Shown in pieces: positions 47,981-56,627 of a DNA stretch of 64,000 nucleotides (positions within the stretch are counted from its first letter, which is position 1; each line of letters starts with the position of its first letter). This DNA is from DATDXN01 sp035289305 (GTDB lineage Bacteria; Patescibacteriota; Microgenomatia; UBA1406; HO2-37-13b). The position numbers and the translations under genes are program-made. The stretch lies in assembly GCA_035289305.1 (NCBI GenBank), contig DATDXN010000026.1, forward strand, positions 1-64,000. The letters run 5' to 3'. The notes under the pieces are model-generated. The model did no database searches. It saw only the letters and a list, made by a program, of their open reading frames with translations, and was not told where the DNA came from.

Positions 47981-50236
47981 ATGCAGAAAAGAATACTCGT
48001 TCAGCCAAATCAAGCACTTAACATTAGTTTCATCTGTCTTATTTACCTGATGGTAAATATTGTTTTCAATCAGGTTTTATGGGAGCAGATTTTTACACAA
48101 GAAAACAGTCAAACATTGACAATTCAAGGTGAATCTTTCATCTATGAATATTTTGCTGAAACAGTACGACAAAATATTTTGTCTGGGAAAAACCCCTTCA
48201 CTCCAACCACAAACATCTTATATCCATTTGGCTGGAGTATTACTTTCGATGACGTTGCACCTATTAACGGTATTTTTTTCCTGATGCTTCGACCATTTTT
48301 TTCCCTTCATCAATCACTTACGATTATTGTCGTCGTAAGCGTTTTCCTATCCAATATCAGTATGTATTGGTTATCGAAGATAATGGGAATTCGTACGAGA
48401 ACGGCCTTTTTGAGCGGATTGATATTCGGTTTTACACCCTTTATGGGAGTTCGAATCGGCGCCCACCAAACCTATACTGCTTTATATCTTTTTCCCATGA
48501 CTTTAATCCCCTTCATTTTGATGATAAAAAATAACAACCATATCATGAAAATGATACATGCGATTTTTTTGGGAGCGATGCTTGCTCTTTGTTTTTTTAC
48601 TAATTTATATTATACAGTGATGCTTGCGGTAATGATCTTTTTGATGACCAGTTATTTCCTGTTTTTTAGACTACCTGCGTTATGGAGGCTTCTATGTAAG
48701 AATTTTAAATATTTGTCAATAACAGGAATAATCTTTTTTGTGCTAACAATTCCATGGATCCTTAAGGCCTATGAATATTGGCAGTTAACTGAATACACCA
48801 AACCAATTAGTCAATACGATGTTATTTTTCATTCAGCCGACCTTACGAGTATCTTTGTTCCAAGCCGTCTTAACCCGCTATATAAGCCAATTCTTACTCT
48901 GGTGGCAGAAAGTTTTCCAAAATTAGTCAACTTGTTTGAAAATTTTATTTACCCCGGGATAATCATTTTGATGTTTTATAGTATTTTCTGTATTTTTTTC
49001 AAAAAAATTCCCCGTTTTGTGAGAAAAAAAGTGTTTCCTTTTTTTACCGTAAGCATAGCTTTTTTACTTTTTACACTGGGGCCGCAACTCCATATCTTTG
49101 GTAAAAATGTGGACATTCCGCTTCCTTATAGCTTTATTACCAAACTGCCCATATTCCAAATGGCACGTGCGCCCGGAAGATTCATCGTACCGTTTGTCTT
49201 TCTTGCAACGATCGTGACCGGATATCTTATTGATTATGCAATCGAAAAAAAATATAAAAGTAAAAGAACCATATTATTTGCTCTACTGATTGCTGTTTTT
49301 TTTCTTGACCAATTCTATACAATCAGCTTACCCCCAACTATTCATATTCCACTCCCCACCAAGATCTACCAGTACTTAAAAACAAAAAATCACAAAACAC
49401 CGATCCTTGAAATTCCTTTTAATATTCGAGATGGGCTGAAAAATCTCGGCAGCTTCTACTCACCATGGCTTACCTGGGCGCAGTTACTTCACCAACAACC
49501 AACGTTCAGTGTATATGGAGGAAGAATCGATAATCAGATTTTTGCTTATTACAAAACAAGCCCACTCTTTGGGCCAATCGGACAACTTATTGACCGTGAT
49601 GTCAAAAATCTTGATGCAATTGCCTCTCAATTTGATATTGCAAAAATGAAAACAGCAATTGATTTTTTGGGCATTGAATATATAATCATCAAAGAAGATG
49701 AAAAATATTCTTATATCAGTCTATCATTGGTCGAAAAACTCGGCTTTGAAAAAATAAAAACCGACCGCATGTATAGTCTGTGGTATCAAAATACTCGCAA
49801 AAACATCGGCCCTCAATTTGATTTTGGATCAGACACTGATGATCTTTTTCTTGCCACCGGATGGGGTCCAAAAGAAGCTCGCGGACGTTGGATAGTAGGG
49901 AAAACCGCCACCGTGCTTTTGCATAAAAGAAATTTGGCAAAATCCCAGTCCATTAGAAAATTAAGCTTTGTCGTACAATCCTATCCTCAAAAACAAAGTT
50001 TAAGCCTCTTTATCAATAATAATAAAGTAAAGAAAATTAATCTTGACAAAAAGCCTCAAACACACACCATTGATATTAGTAAATATTTGTATGATGGATT
50101 TAATATCATCATTTTCAAATTTGCAAAAACAAAACAACCAACATATTTTAATCCTCGAAGTGCCGACACTCGTGAATTGGCTGCGTTTTTTTCAGATATA
50201 ACAATAACACCCTTACTTTCTTCCAAACAGAACTAG
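47981..50236 (+). CDS. family A giant membrane protein with the shared C-terminal module
   Basis: A 751-residue family A protein very close to the one at 24535-26763. Compare IYEYFAETVRQNILSGKNPF with IYEYVAETIRKNILSGKNPF, and LYPFGWSITFDDVAPINGIF. Later landmarks are QMARAPGRFIVPFVFLA and LEIPFNIRDGLKN; the C-terminal module begins LFLATGWGPKEARGRW and ends ADTRELAAFFSDITI. It lies in opposite orientation to the array, about 21 kb away from its closest paralogue. A polyprenyl-phosphate-sugar transferase role is inferred. Its 3' end overlaps the convergent methyltransferase gene by 24 nt. Confidence 0.65.
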   Translation: MQKRILVQPNQALNISFICLIYLMVNIVFNQVLWEQIFTQENSQTLTIQGESFIYEYFAETVRQNILSGKNPFTPTTNILYPFGWSITFDDVAPINGIFFLMLRPFFSLHQSLTIIVVVSVFLSNISMYWLSKIMGIRTRTAFLSGLIFGFTPFMGVRIGAHQTYTALYLFPMTLIPFILMIKNNNHIMKMIHAIFLGAMLALCFFTNLYYTVMLAVMIFLMTSYFLFFRLPALWRLLCKNFKYLSITGIIFFVLTIPWILKAYEYWQLTEYTKPISQYDVIFHSADLTSIFVPSRLNPLYKPILTLVAESFPKLVNLFENFIYPGIIILMFYSIFCIFFKKIPRFVRKKVFPFFTVSIAFLLFTLGPQLHIFGKNVDIPLPYSFITKLPIFQMARAPGRFIVPFVFLATIVTGYLIDYAIEKKYKSKRTILFALLIAVFFLDQFYTISLPPTIHIPLPTKIYQYLKTKNHKTPILEIPFNIRDGLKNLGSFYSPWLTWAQLLHQQPTFSVYGGRIDNQIFAYYKTSPLFGPIGQLIDRDVKNLDAIASQFDIAKMKTAIDFLGIEYIIIKEDEKYSYISLSLVEKLGFEKIKTDRMYSLWYQNTRKNIGPQFDFGSDTDDLFLATGWGPKEARGRWIVGKTATVLLHKRNLAKSQSIRKLSFVVQSYPQKQSLSLFINNNKVKKINLDKKPQTHTIDISKYLYDGFNIIIFKFAKTKQPTYFNPRSADTRELAAFFSDITITPLLSSKQN

Positions 50237-51103
50237 ATTACCGGGGTACAATTTGAGTGGAAAGGCATCAAGTTTTAACATTTTGATCATATCAATCAAC
50301 CGTAGTTTCAACCAGTTTGGAAAAGGAAAAAGCCTCACCCAATAGCTTATATTGTGAAAATTAAAAGAATTTTCAACGGCAAGGACTTGAAAACCATGTT
50401 TTTCAAATAGCTGTCTCATAGTTTTTTTGCTAAATAAATACGTATGCTCTATATCGATGATTGGGCTTCTATTTTTCAGCAATCGGGCGCTCAATGACTC
50501 AACATCGTGATTTAGAAAAAGAACAAGACCTCCCTTTTTTAATACAAAAAAACACTCTCGAAGAACAGCATTTGGATCAGGCAAATGGTCAAGTGTTTGA
50601 AAACAACAAATGACATCAAAGAATTGTCGCGCGTACAATCCATGACGGAAAATATCAATTTTAATGCGCTTTTTAAGATATGAAGACGCTTTGGAAACTG
50701 CCTGCATGCTTGGTTCAACGCCATATACTTCCTTATATCCTTGGGCGCGGGCTTCTTCAAGAAAAAATCCGTTTCCACAACCAATTTCTAGGATTCTGCT
50801 TTTTCTGACGGCAAATTTTTCCAATTTCCGCAAATAAAAACCATATGTTTTTTGTAAATTGGCTATATGCTCGTCATAATCAAGCACGCTCTTTTTATAC
50901 AATTTTTCTAGTATAGTATGATCTAAAATTGGATTTGAGTAAACGACACGACATTTTCGGCATTGCACAATACGGTAATGGAGTCGGTCGGGTAAACGGC
51001 GAGCAGAAAAGATCTTTTCATCTATCTGTTTTATATCAAAATTTGCTTTATATAGAATGCGAAAGTCATCTTTCTGGCAAAGTGCGCATTTTTGTCTAAT
51101 CAT
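50213..51103 (-). CDS. methyltransferase with N-terminal zinc-binding domain
   Basis: The N-terminus has two CxxC pairs (CALCQKDD and CRKCRVVYSNPI), a zinc ribbon found in sugar C- or O-methyltransferases of glycan loci. The Rossmann domain follows: ILEIGCGNGFFLEEARAQGY, VYGVEPS, FFDVICCFQTLDHLPDP, then FVLKKGGLVLFLNHD. The group (methyltransferase type 12 with a zinc-binding start) includes enzymes acting on NDP-deoxysugars such as TylC3-like C-methyltransferases, though those carry a longer C-terminal domain. At 296 residues it is short for that class. It is divergent from the transketolase genes. Confidence 0.75.
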   Translation of the reverse strand: MIRQKCALCQKDDFRILYKANFDIKQIDEKIFSARRLPDRLHYRIVQCRKCRVVYSNPILDHTILEKLYKKSVLDYDEHIANLQKTYGFYLRKLEKFAVRKSRILEIGCGNGFFLEEARAQGYKEVYGVEPSMQAVSKASSYLKKRIKIDIFRHGLYARQFFDVICCFQTLDHLPDPNAVLRECFFVLKKGGLVLFLNHDVESLSARLLKNRSPIIDIEHTYLFSKKTMRQLFEKHGFQVLAVENSFNFHNISYWVRLFPFPNWLKLRLIDMIKMLKLDAFPLKLYPGNLVLFGRK

Positions 51104-51117
51104 ATAAGTCTTTTTAG

Positions 51118-51123
51118 TATAAT
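51118..51123 (+). promoter_or_regulatory. -10 box (TATAAT) of the first transketolase pair
   Basis: TATAAT lies in the 36-bp gap between the divergent methyltransferase and transketolase genes, 16 nt before the ATG at 51140. A T-rich tract precedes it; no clear -35 was seen. Confidence 0.4.
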
Positions 51124-51139
51124 ATAGTCACTTTTCTGT

Positions 51140-51928
51140 ATGTATCAAATAGATTTTCGAAAAAAGATTTTACGCATAGCAAAAAGGGCGAACTCAAGGC
51201 ACTGTCATATCGGTTCATGTCTTTCTTGCATTGATATACTTATCCAAACATTTTTGCATGAAATGCGTCAAAACGATAAGTTCATTCTCTCAAAAGGACA
51301 TGCGTCTCTTGCATTATTTGTTATTCTACAACATTTGAAAAAAATCTCGGATAAAGATCTTGAAACATATTTGCAGAATGGCACCTATTTTGGTATCCAT
51401 ACGCCATCTTCTTTCCCAGAGACCATCCCACTTCCCACCGGAAGTTTAGGACACGGCTTGTCTTTTGCAGCGGGACTCGCATATGGATATAGATTGAAGA
51501 AAAATACTCCAACACAAAACGTATATTGTCTTTTGTCAGATGGCGAATGCAATGAAGGTGCCGTCTGGGAAGCTTCTCTTTTTGCCAGTAGATATAAATT
51601 AGATAATCTGATCGTACTTATTGATAAAAATAATATTCAAGCATTTGGAAAAACTGAAGAAGTGCTTGGCGATGCCGCCTCAAAAGAAAAGTGGCGCGCT
51701 TTTGGTTTTTCCGTTTTTGAATGTAACGGACATAGTCTGAAAGATTTGAAGCAAACATTCAAAAAAATCAAGAGGCTGAAAAAACAGCAGCCTCGCGTTA
51801 TCATATGCAAAACAAAAAGGGCAAAAGGAATTTTGTCAATTGAGGACAAAGTCAAATCTAACTATGTCGCAGTCGACGACAAATTGTTTCATGAGTTAAA
51901 CGTAGAAAAAGAAACATATGAGAAGTAA
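51140..51928 (+). CDS. split transketolase, N-terminal (TPP-binding) subunit, pair 1
   Basis: The 262-residue protein is the pyrophosphate-binding half of a transketolase: KFILSKGHASLALFVILQHL, GSLGHGLSFAAGLAYGYRL, and the TPP/Mg motif SDGECNEGAVWEASLFAS ending near LIVLIDKNNIQ. Its partner half is encoded directly downstream with an 11-nt overlap. Split transketolases are frequent in archaea and CPR, and also occur in glycan loci where they act on unusual sugars. Because a second complete pair is at 56620-58406, at least one set is probably dedicated to surface-sugar synthesis. Confidence 0.85.
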   Translation: MYQIDFRKKILRIAKRANSRHCHIGSCLSCIDILIQTFLHEMRQNDKFILSKGHASLALFVILQHLKKISDKDLETYLQNGTYFGIHTPSSFPETIPLPTGSLGHGLSFAAGLAYGYRLKKNTPTQNVYCLLSDGECNEGAVWEASLFASRYKLDNLIVLIDKNNIQAFGKTEEVLGDAASKEKWRAFGFSVFECNGHSLKDLKQTFKKIKRLKKQQPRVIICKTKRAKGILSIEDKVKSNYVAVDDKLFHELNVEKETYEK

Positions 51929-52835
51929 ATACGCTCACGTTATCGGCAAAATTGCTCAAAAGGATAGACGCGTGGTCTTTTTGACCGGAGATTTAGGGTT
52001 CAATGCGTTTGAGCAGCTACGCAACAACCTTAAAGAAAGATTTATCAATGCCGGGGTTGCAGAACACAATATGATCACTGCTGCTTCAGGATTGGCATAT
52101 AGTGGGTTTAAACCATGGATATACAGCATTGCGCCATTTGTCACTATTAAAGTATTGGAAGAAATCCGCAATGATGTCTGCGAAGTTTTATCAAATGTAA
52201 AAATCGTGGGTCTGGGGGGAGGATATGACTACGGCATTGCAGGACCGACCCATCATGCGCTTGAAGATATCGGCGTCTTACTGACTATTCCCCATATGAG
52301 AGTTTATGCTCCTGCCTTCTCTGACGACGTAGAAACAGTAGTTAAAAAAATGCATCGGATCAATTCTCCCGCTTATCTAAGACTCACTAAAGCTGAAAAT
52401 CATAATTATTCTATACCTCCTTATGCAGCGTGCAGACACATGGCCAGCGGAAACAAGATAACAATGGTAGTATTGGGATCAATTGCCCATAAAGTCATGT
52501 GTGCATACAATGCACTAAGGAAAAACTATCAACAGGCAATTGATCTATGGATCATATCAGAATTGCCGCTTTCACTTTCTAAAAAGTTAACTACATCATT
52601 GCGTAAAACAAGAAAAATTTGCGTAGTTGAAGAACATGTTAAAAATGGGGGATTGGGTCAACAGTTAAGTCTATTACTCGTCGAGAATAATATCCCCGTT
52701 GATCATTTTGTTCATCTGTACGCACGCGGCCATCTGTCAAAAAAATACGGTGACCGTAATTTTTATCTGAAGGAAACTGGTCTTGATGAAGAAAACATCA
52801 GCAAAACAATAAAAAAACTCTATGGACAGTCGTGA
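51918..52835 (+). CDS. split transketolase, C-terminal subunit, pair 1
   Basis: This 305-residue half has the pyrimidine-binding domain (FLTGDLGFNAFEQLRNNLKE, INAGVAEHNMITAASGLAYS with the catalytic Glu of AEHN) and the C-terminal transketolase domain. GLGGGYDYGIAGPTHHALED matches transketolase substrate-loop residues. At this point it shares more features with the second pair's subunit (56620-57555) than with DXS. It overlaps the next gene by 14 nt, so it belongs to the four-gene run ending at 54457. Confidence 0.85.
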   Translation: MRSKYAHVIGKIAQKDRRVVFLTGDLGFNAFEQLRNNLKERFINAGVAEHNMITAASGLAYSGFKPWIYSIAPFVTIKVLEEIRNDVCEVLSNVKIVGLGGGYDYGIAGPTHHALEDIGVLLTIPHMRVYAPAFSDDVETVVKKMHRINSPAYLRLTKAENHNYSIPPYAACRHMASGNKITMVVLGSIAHKVMCAYNALRKNYQQAIDLWIISELPLSLSKKLTTSLRKTRKICVVEEHVKNGGLGQQLSLLLVENNIPVDHFVHLYARGHLSKKYGDRNFYLKETGLDEENISKTIKKLYGQS

Positions 52836-53775
52836 TAGTATCAAACGACTAAAAGGACCAATTGGCATTTTTGGAGCAGGTGGATTTATCGGAATTAATC
52901 TCCTGCAGGCAATTTTCACGGTAAGATCAGATGTTATCGGCTTCTCTCGAAATCCAAAACAATCTTGGCGCATCAATTCATGCAAAATACCTCGATCACA
53001 TTTTGTGATATGTAATCTGCTGGATAATAAATCTATTCAATCTGTTATTAAAAAACATAAACCGCAGACCATTTTCAATCTTGGTGCATACGGCGCTTAT
53101 CCGAAACAGAAAGATATTGAAAAGATATACCAGACAAATTTTCTTTCAACTGTTTATCTCATTGAGGTATTGAAAAATCATGGTTTTTCTGTATATATCC
53201 ATGCCGGATCTCAATCCGAGTACGGACTCAATGCTACAGCTCCACATGAGAGAGATGAACTCATTCCAAACAGCCATTACGCTATATCTAAAACAGCAAC
53301 CCATTACCTTCTCAAGTATTACGGCAGGGTTGAAAAACTTCCAGTCGCACATCTGCGCTTGTATTCTGTATATGGTCCGTGGGAAGAACCTGACAGACTC
53401 ATTCCCGTACTTTTGCAAAAGGCAAAAGAAAAAAAGCTTCCGCATTTTGTGGATGCAGAAATATCGCGCGATTTCATTTTCGTCGAGGACGTGTTGGAAG
53501 CAATGATCGTAGTCGCACGACGACTGAAACCATCGTATTTCGGTGATACCTTTAATATCGCATCAGGAAAAAAGACCACTATGAAAGAACTTGCTACACT
53601 TTCAAAAAAAATATTTGATATTGATCAAAATCCAATTTTCGACACTATGAAACAAAGGAACTGGGATGTAAAAAATTGGTACGGTAGTGCTGCAAAAATG
53701 GAGAAAGTCTTCAGTTGGAAGGCAAAAACCAAATTGAAGGACGGACTTCTCAAAACATATGAAAAAATCAGTTGA
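52822..53775 (+). CDS. NAD-dependent epimerase/dehydratase or 4-ketosugar reductase (SDR)
   Basis: An extended short-chain dehydrogenase: the NAD motif IGIFGAGGFIGINLLQAI (G-x-x-G-x-x-G at 18-24), the strand NLGAYGA, Ser130 in HAGSQSEYG, and the catalytic Tyr153/Lys157 in SHYAISKTA. PVAHLRLYSVYGPWEEPDRL is typical of the sugar-nucleotide branch. At 317 residues it is full length. It may reduce a 4-keto sugar or the acetyl side chain of a branched sugar, as YerF does in yersiniose synthesis; the family alone does not decide this. Confidence 0.8.
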   Translation: MDSRDSIKRLKGPIGIFGAGGFIGINLLQAIFTVRSDVIGFSRNPKQSWRINSCKIPRSHFVICNLLDNKSIQSVIKKHKPQTIFNLGAYGAYPKQKDIEKIYQTNFLSTVYLIEVLKNHGFSVYIHAGSQSEYGLNATAPHERDELIPNSHYAISKTATHYLLKYYGRVEKLPVAHLRLYSVYGPWEEPDRLIPVLLQKAKEKKLPHFVDAEISRDFIFVEDVLEAMIVVARRLKPSYFGDTFNIASGKKTTMKELATLSKKIFDIDQNPIFDTMKQRNWDVKNWYGSAAKMEKVFSWKAKTKLKDGLLKTYEKIS

Positions 53776-54457
53776 CTTCTCTATAGTCTTCCCTGTCATG
53801 AATCAAGCTGATCATATTGAACGGGTTATTCGTGCACATCATGGTATTCTCACAAGACACAAGATTTCATTTGAACTCATCGCTATGGTAAACGGATCAC
53901 GCGACACAAGCTATCAAGTTTGCAAAAAGATTGCCAAAAAACTCGCTTCAGTATCGACATATGAATTAAAGGAGTCCGGTTATGGACTCGGGGTACTCCA
54001 TGGTCTGAAACAGACAACAGGAAAGTATCTATGCTATGCAAATTCAGCTCGTGTGCACAGCGATGAATTGCTCCGCTGCATAAAATTCTTTTTGAAAGAT
54101 CCAAACACTGTTTTATATGCTGCGCGAAAAAAAAGAGATGTATGGTATCGAAGATTCAGCTCTCTTATTTATAACGGATTTTGTACATTGTTTATGGGTA
54201 TTTCTTCATCTGATATTAATGGAACTCCAAAAATATTCAAAAGAAGCATATATAAAAAACTTAATCTTCAATTCACCAATAGTATGATCGATGTTGAATT
54301 TTTTGATAAAATAAAACGTTTCGCTATTCCCGTCAAGGAATTTCCTATTTATAGGAATACTCGCCATGGGGGAGTATCCACATCAAGATTTTCCACTATA
54401 TTCAGACTAATAAAAGAAGTAATCCACTATTGGTATATGACAAGAATACGGCATTAA
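53759..54457 (+). CDS. family 2 glycosyltransferase, small
   Basis: A single GT-A domain of 232 residues: VDFSIVFPVMNQADHIERVI, LIAMVNGSRDTSYQVCKKIA and GYGLGVLHGLKQTTGKYLCY. The usual D-x-D is replaced by NSARVHSDE, so metal binding or activity may be altered. SSSDINGTPKIFKRSIYKKL corresponds to the acceptor-side D-x-x-x-G region of DPM1-like enzymes. No C-terminal membrane helices are present. It overlaps the epimerase gene by 17 nt, and its TAA stop shares TTAA with the convergent rfbH-like gene. Confidence 0.7.
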   Translation: MKKSVDFSIVFPVMNQADHIERVIRAHHGILTRHKISFELIAMVNGSRDTSYQVCKKIAKKLASVSTYELKESGYGLGVLHGLKQTTGKYLCYANSARVHSDELLRCIKFFLKDPNTVLYAARKKRDVWYRRFSSLIYNGFCTLFMGISSSDINGTPKIFKRSIYKKLNLQFTNSMIDVEFFDKIKRFAIPVKEFPIYRNTRHGGVSTSRFSTIFRLIKEVIHYWYMTRIRH

Positions 54458-55698
54458 GCTTTTTTCAAAAACTTTTCGAGAATCTTCTGCATGTATTTTA
54501 TCATTTGATCCGTAATACCAGGAAATACACCAAGCCAAAATGCGTTATTCATTACAATGTCAGCATTTTTTATTTTGTCCGCAGTTTTGTACGTAATATC
54601 TTGATATGCAGGGTGTTTAAGGAGGTTGCCAGAGAAAATATTACGCGTCCCAATTTTGTTTTTTTCCAAATACTCTGTTAATTCATTGCGGCTAAATGGA
54701 GCATCTTGACGGACAATTACTGGAAACCCAAACCAACATGGATCTTCTTTTGGGAATGTCTTCATGAGTATGAAAAATTTTTCGTATTTTTTGAAAAAAA
54801 CATACAGTTTTTTGTAATTTTCTTTTCTTTTTTGGATGAAGATGGGAAGTTTCTTAAGTTGCGCCAGTCCAATTGCTGCTTGAAAATCAGTAAGTTTGAG
54901 GTTGTAGCCAATTTGTGAATAGGTATATTTATGGTCATACCCATGGGGCAGATCTCCCAGCTTCCAACCAAATCGTTTTCCACAGGTGTTATCTCGACCA
55001 GTGTCACACCAGCAATCGCGACCCCAGTCGCGAAACTGACGAATAGAGCGATGGATAAGGGAATTATTGGTAATAACAGCACCTCCCTCTCCCATGGTGA
55101 TCTGATGGGCCGGGTAAAAACTAAAAGTCGCAATATGTCCAAATGTACCAACTAATTTTCCATCATATCGAGATCCCAGTGCGTCACAGCAGTCCTCAAT
55201 AACCCACAAGTTATATTTTTTTGCGATTTGTATAATTTTGTCCAAATTGTACGGATTGCCAAGCGTATGGGCAACCATGATGAGTTTTGTTTTTTTGGTG
55301 ATTGCCGCCTCTATTTTGGAAACATCTATATTGAGTGTCTCAAGCTCTGCATCAACAAACACAGGAGTCAACCCATATAAGATACCGGGATTGACGGTCG
55401 TGGGAAAAGCAACCGCTGTAGTAATATACTCATCACCCCTCCTTAGTCTTTTTTCTCCAAAAACCCGGGAGGTGAGGCTGGCAAACGCCACAAGGTTTGC
55501 CGATGAACCGGAGTTCACCAACGATATATACTTTACTCCCAGAAACTTTTTGAAATCGCTTTCAAATTGTTTGCCAAACTCACCCTCTGTCCACCAACCA
55601 TCACGTGCAACTTTTATGGCGTTATCAATTTCCTCTTGATCAAATACTTTACCTGATACGGGAATGTAGGTTGTACCTGGGATAAAATCTTTTTTCAT
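54454..55698 (-). CDS. rfbH: RfbH/DdhC-type CDP-4-keto-6-deoxyglucose 3-dehydrase (E1), PMP- and [2Fe-2S]-dependent
   Basis: This DegT-family protein carries the marks of E1, which removes the 3-hydroxyl of CDP-4-keto-6-deoxyglucose by a radical step. The PLP lysine is replaced by His198 in SFYPAHQITMGEGGAV, as in Yersinia E1 (His220). The iron-sulfur cysteines are present at 171, 229, 231 and 239 (DCCDALG; RDCWCDTGRDNTCGKRF). Their spacing (58, 2, 8) and the 27-residue gap from Cys171 to His198 equal those of E1 (193, 251, 253, 261 and 220). At 414 residues it is slightly short. The needed reductase partner (DdhD/AscD) is not in the window. It overlaps the next gene by 4 nt. Confidence 0.9.
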   Translation of the reverse strand: MKKDFIPGTTYIPVSGKVFDQEEIDNAIKVARDGWWTEGEFGKQFESDFKKFLGVKYISLVNSGSSANLVAFASLTSRVFGEKRLRRGDEYITTAVAFPTTVNPGILYGLTPVFVDAELETLNIDVSKIEAAITKKTKLIMVAHTLGNPYNLDKIIQIAKKYNLWVIEDCCDALGSRYDGKLVGTFGHIATFSFYPAHQITMGEGGAVITNNSLIHRSIRQFRDWGRDCWCDTGRDNTCGKRFGWKLGDLPHGYDHKYTYSQIGYNLKLTDFQAAIGLAQLKKLPIFIQKRKENYKKLYVFFKKYEKFFILMKTFPKEDPCWFGFPVIVRQDAPFSRNELTEYLEKNKIGTRNIFSGNLLKHPAYQDITYKTADKIKNADIVMNNAFWLGVFPGITDQMIKYMQKILEKFLKKA

Positions 55699-56627
55699 TT
55701 ATTGAGAATTTTCTCTATTATATATTTTGGTCGTTGCTTGATCTCTTCAAAAATAATTTTTAAATATTGGGCGATAATAGTAAAACAAATGAGTTGAACT
55801 GCACCGAGGAAAAAACTTGTGAGTAGCAATGTCTGAAAACCTTTGGGAACATGGGGATTTAAAAAGTATGAAATTGTATAACCAACAATGGCGATAATGG
55901 TTACCGTAATAGTCAAAATAGCAAGTAAAGAAATTAACTCCAGCGGCATGTACGAAAAAGAGAAAACAGCGAATATTGCCCATTTTACATTGTCAAGAAA
56001 AGAATTTGTTGAAAAACCTCTATATCTCTCTTTCCGTTCATAGGGCACACCTATACTGCGAAAACCTACCCATGCTCGCAGTCCACGTATATATCTATTT
56101 CTTTCCTGTAGTTGCTGAAAAACTGCAACTACTTTTTTATCAAGAAGCGAAAAATCCCCGGCATCAAGCGGGATATTCACGTAAGATAGTTTTTTAAATA
56201 ACCTATAAAAGAGTTTGTAAGATATTCTTCTTACCAAACTTTCGTTTCTTTTCACACGTACGCCGTAGACGATATCATATCCTTTTTCCCATTGTTTGAT
56301 GAGGTCGGGGATTTTTTCTGGCGGGTCCTGCAAATCTCCATCGATGAGAACAGTCGCATGACCTGAAGCTAAATCAATCCCGGCAGTATACGCTCCTTGG
56401 GATTTATAAAAATTTCTTGAGAGAAATATGACTTTTACTCTTATATCTTTTTTTGCAAGGTTTTCAAAAATACTATCAGACCGATCAGTACTACCGTTGT
56501 TGACGAAAATTATCTCATACTCATAGGATGATTTGCGAAAAACAGCAATAAGCCTTTTGTACATTGGCATGATGTTGTTTTCCTCATTGTAAGAAGGTAT
56601 GATAACAGATATCTTTTTTTTATCCAT
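55695..56627 (-). CDS. polyprenyl-phosphate glycosyltransferase (GtrB/DPM1-like GT2)
   Basis: The GT-A domain shows ISVIIPSYNEENNIMPMYKR, FVNNGSTDRSDSIFENLAKK, ATVLIDGDLQDPPEKIPDLI (D-x-D) and DAGDFSLLDKKVVAVFQQLQ. Two C-terminal transmembrane helices (SLLAILTITVTIIAIVGY and a second before FEEIKQRPKYIIEKIL) complete the GtrB/ArnC architecture. Such enzymes load a sugar from its nucleotide onto undecaprenyl phosphate on the inner face; the product is the donor for GT-C enzymes outside. It lies between the RfbH gene and transketolase pair 2, with short overlaps on both sides. Confidence 0.88.
   Translation of the reverse strand: MDKKKISVIIPSYNEENNIMPMYKRLIAVFRKSSYEYEIIFVNNGSTDRSDSIFENLAKKDIRVKVIFLSRNFYKSQGAYTAGIDLASGHATVLIDGDLQDPPEKIPDLIKQWEKGYDIVYGVRVKRNESLVRRISYKLFYRLFKKLSYVNIPLDAGDFSLLDKKVVAVFQQLQERNRYIRGLRAWVGFRSIGVPYERKERYRGFSTNSFLDNVKWAIFAVFSFSYMPLELISLLAILTITVTIIAIVGYTISYFLNPHVPKGFQTLLLTSFFLGAVQLICFTIIAQYLKIIFEEIKQRPKYIIEKILNK

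Noticed and set aside
51140..52835. Two-part transketolase read as one gene broken by a frameshift
   Set aside because: Each half has its own start, normal domain borders and an 11-nt overlap, and the second pair has the same split with a 14-bp gap. Split transketolases are a known natural form.
54454..55698. RfbH-like protein as an ordinary sugar aminotransferase
   Set aside because: The catalytic Lys is replaced by His, and four cysteines stand at the [2Fe-2S] spacing of the E1 dehydrase, which normal DegT aminotransferases lack.
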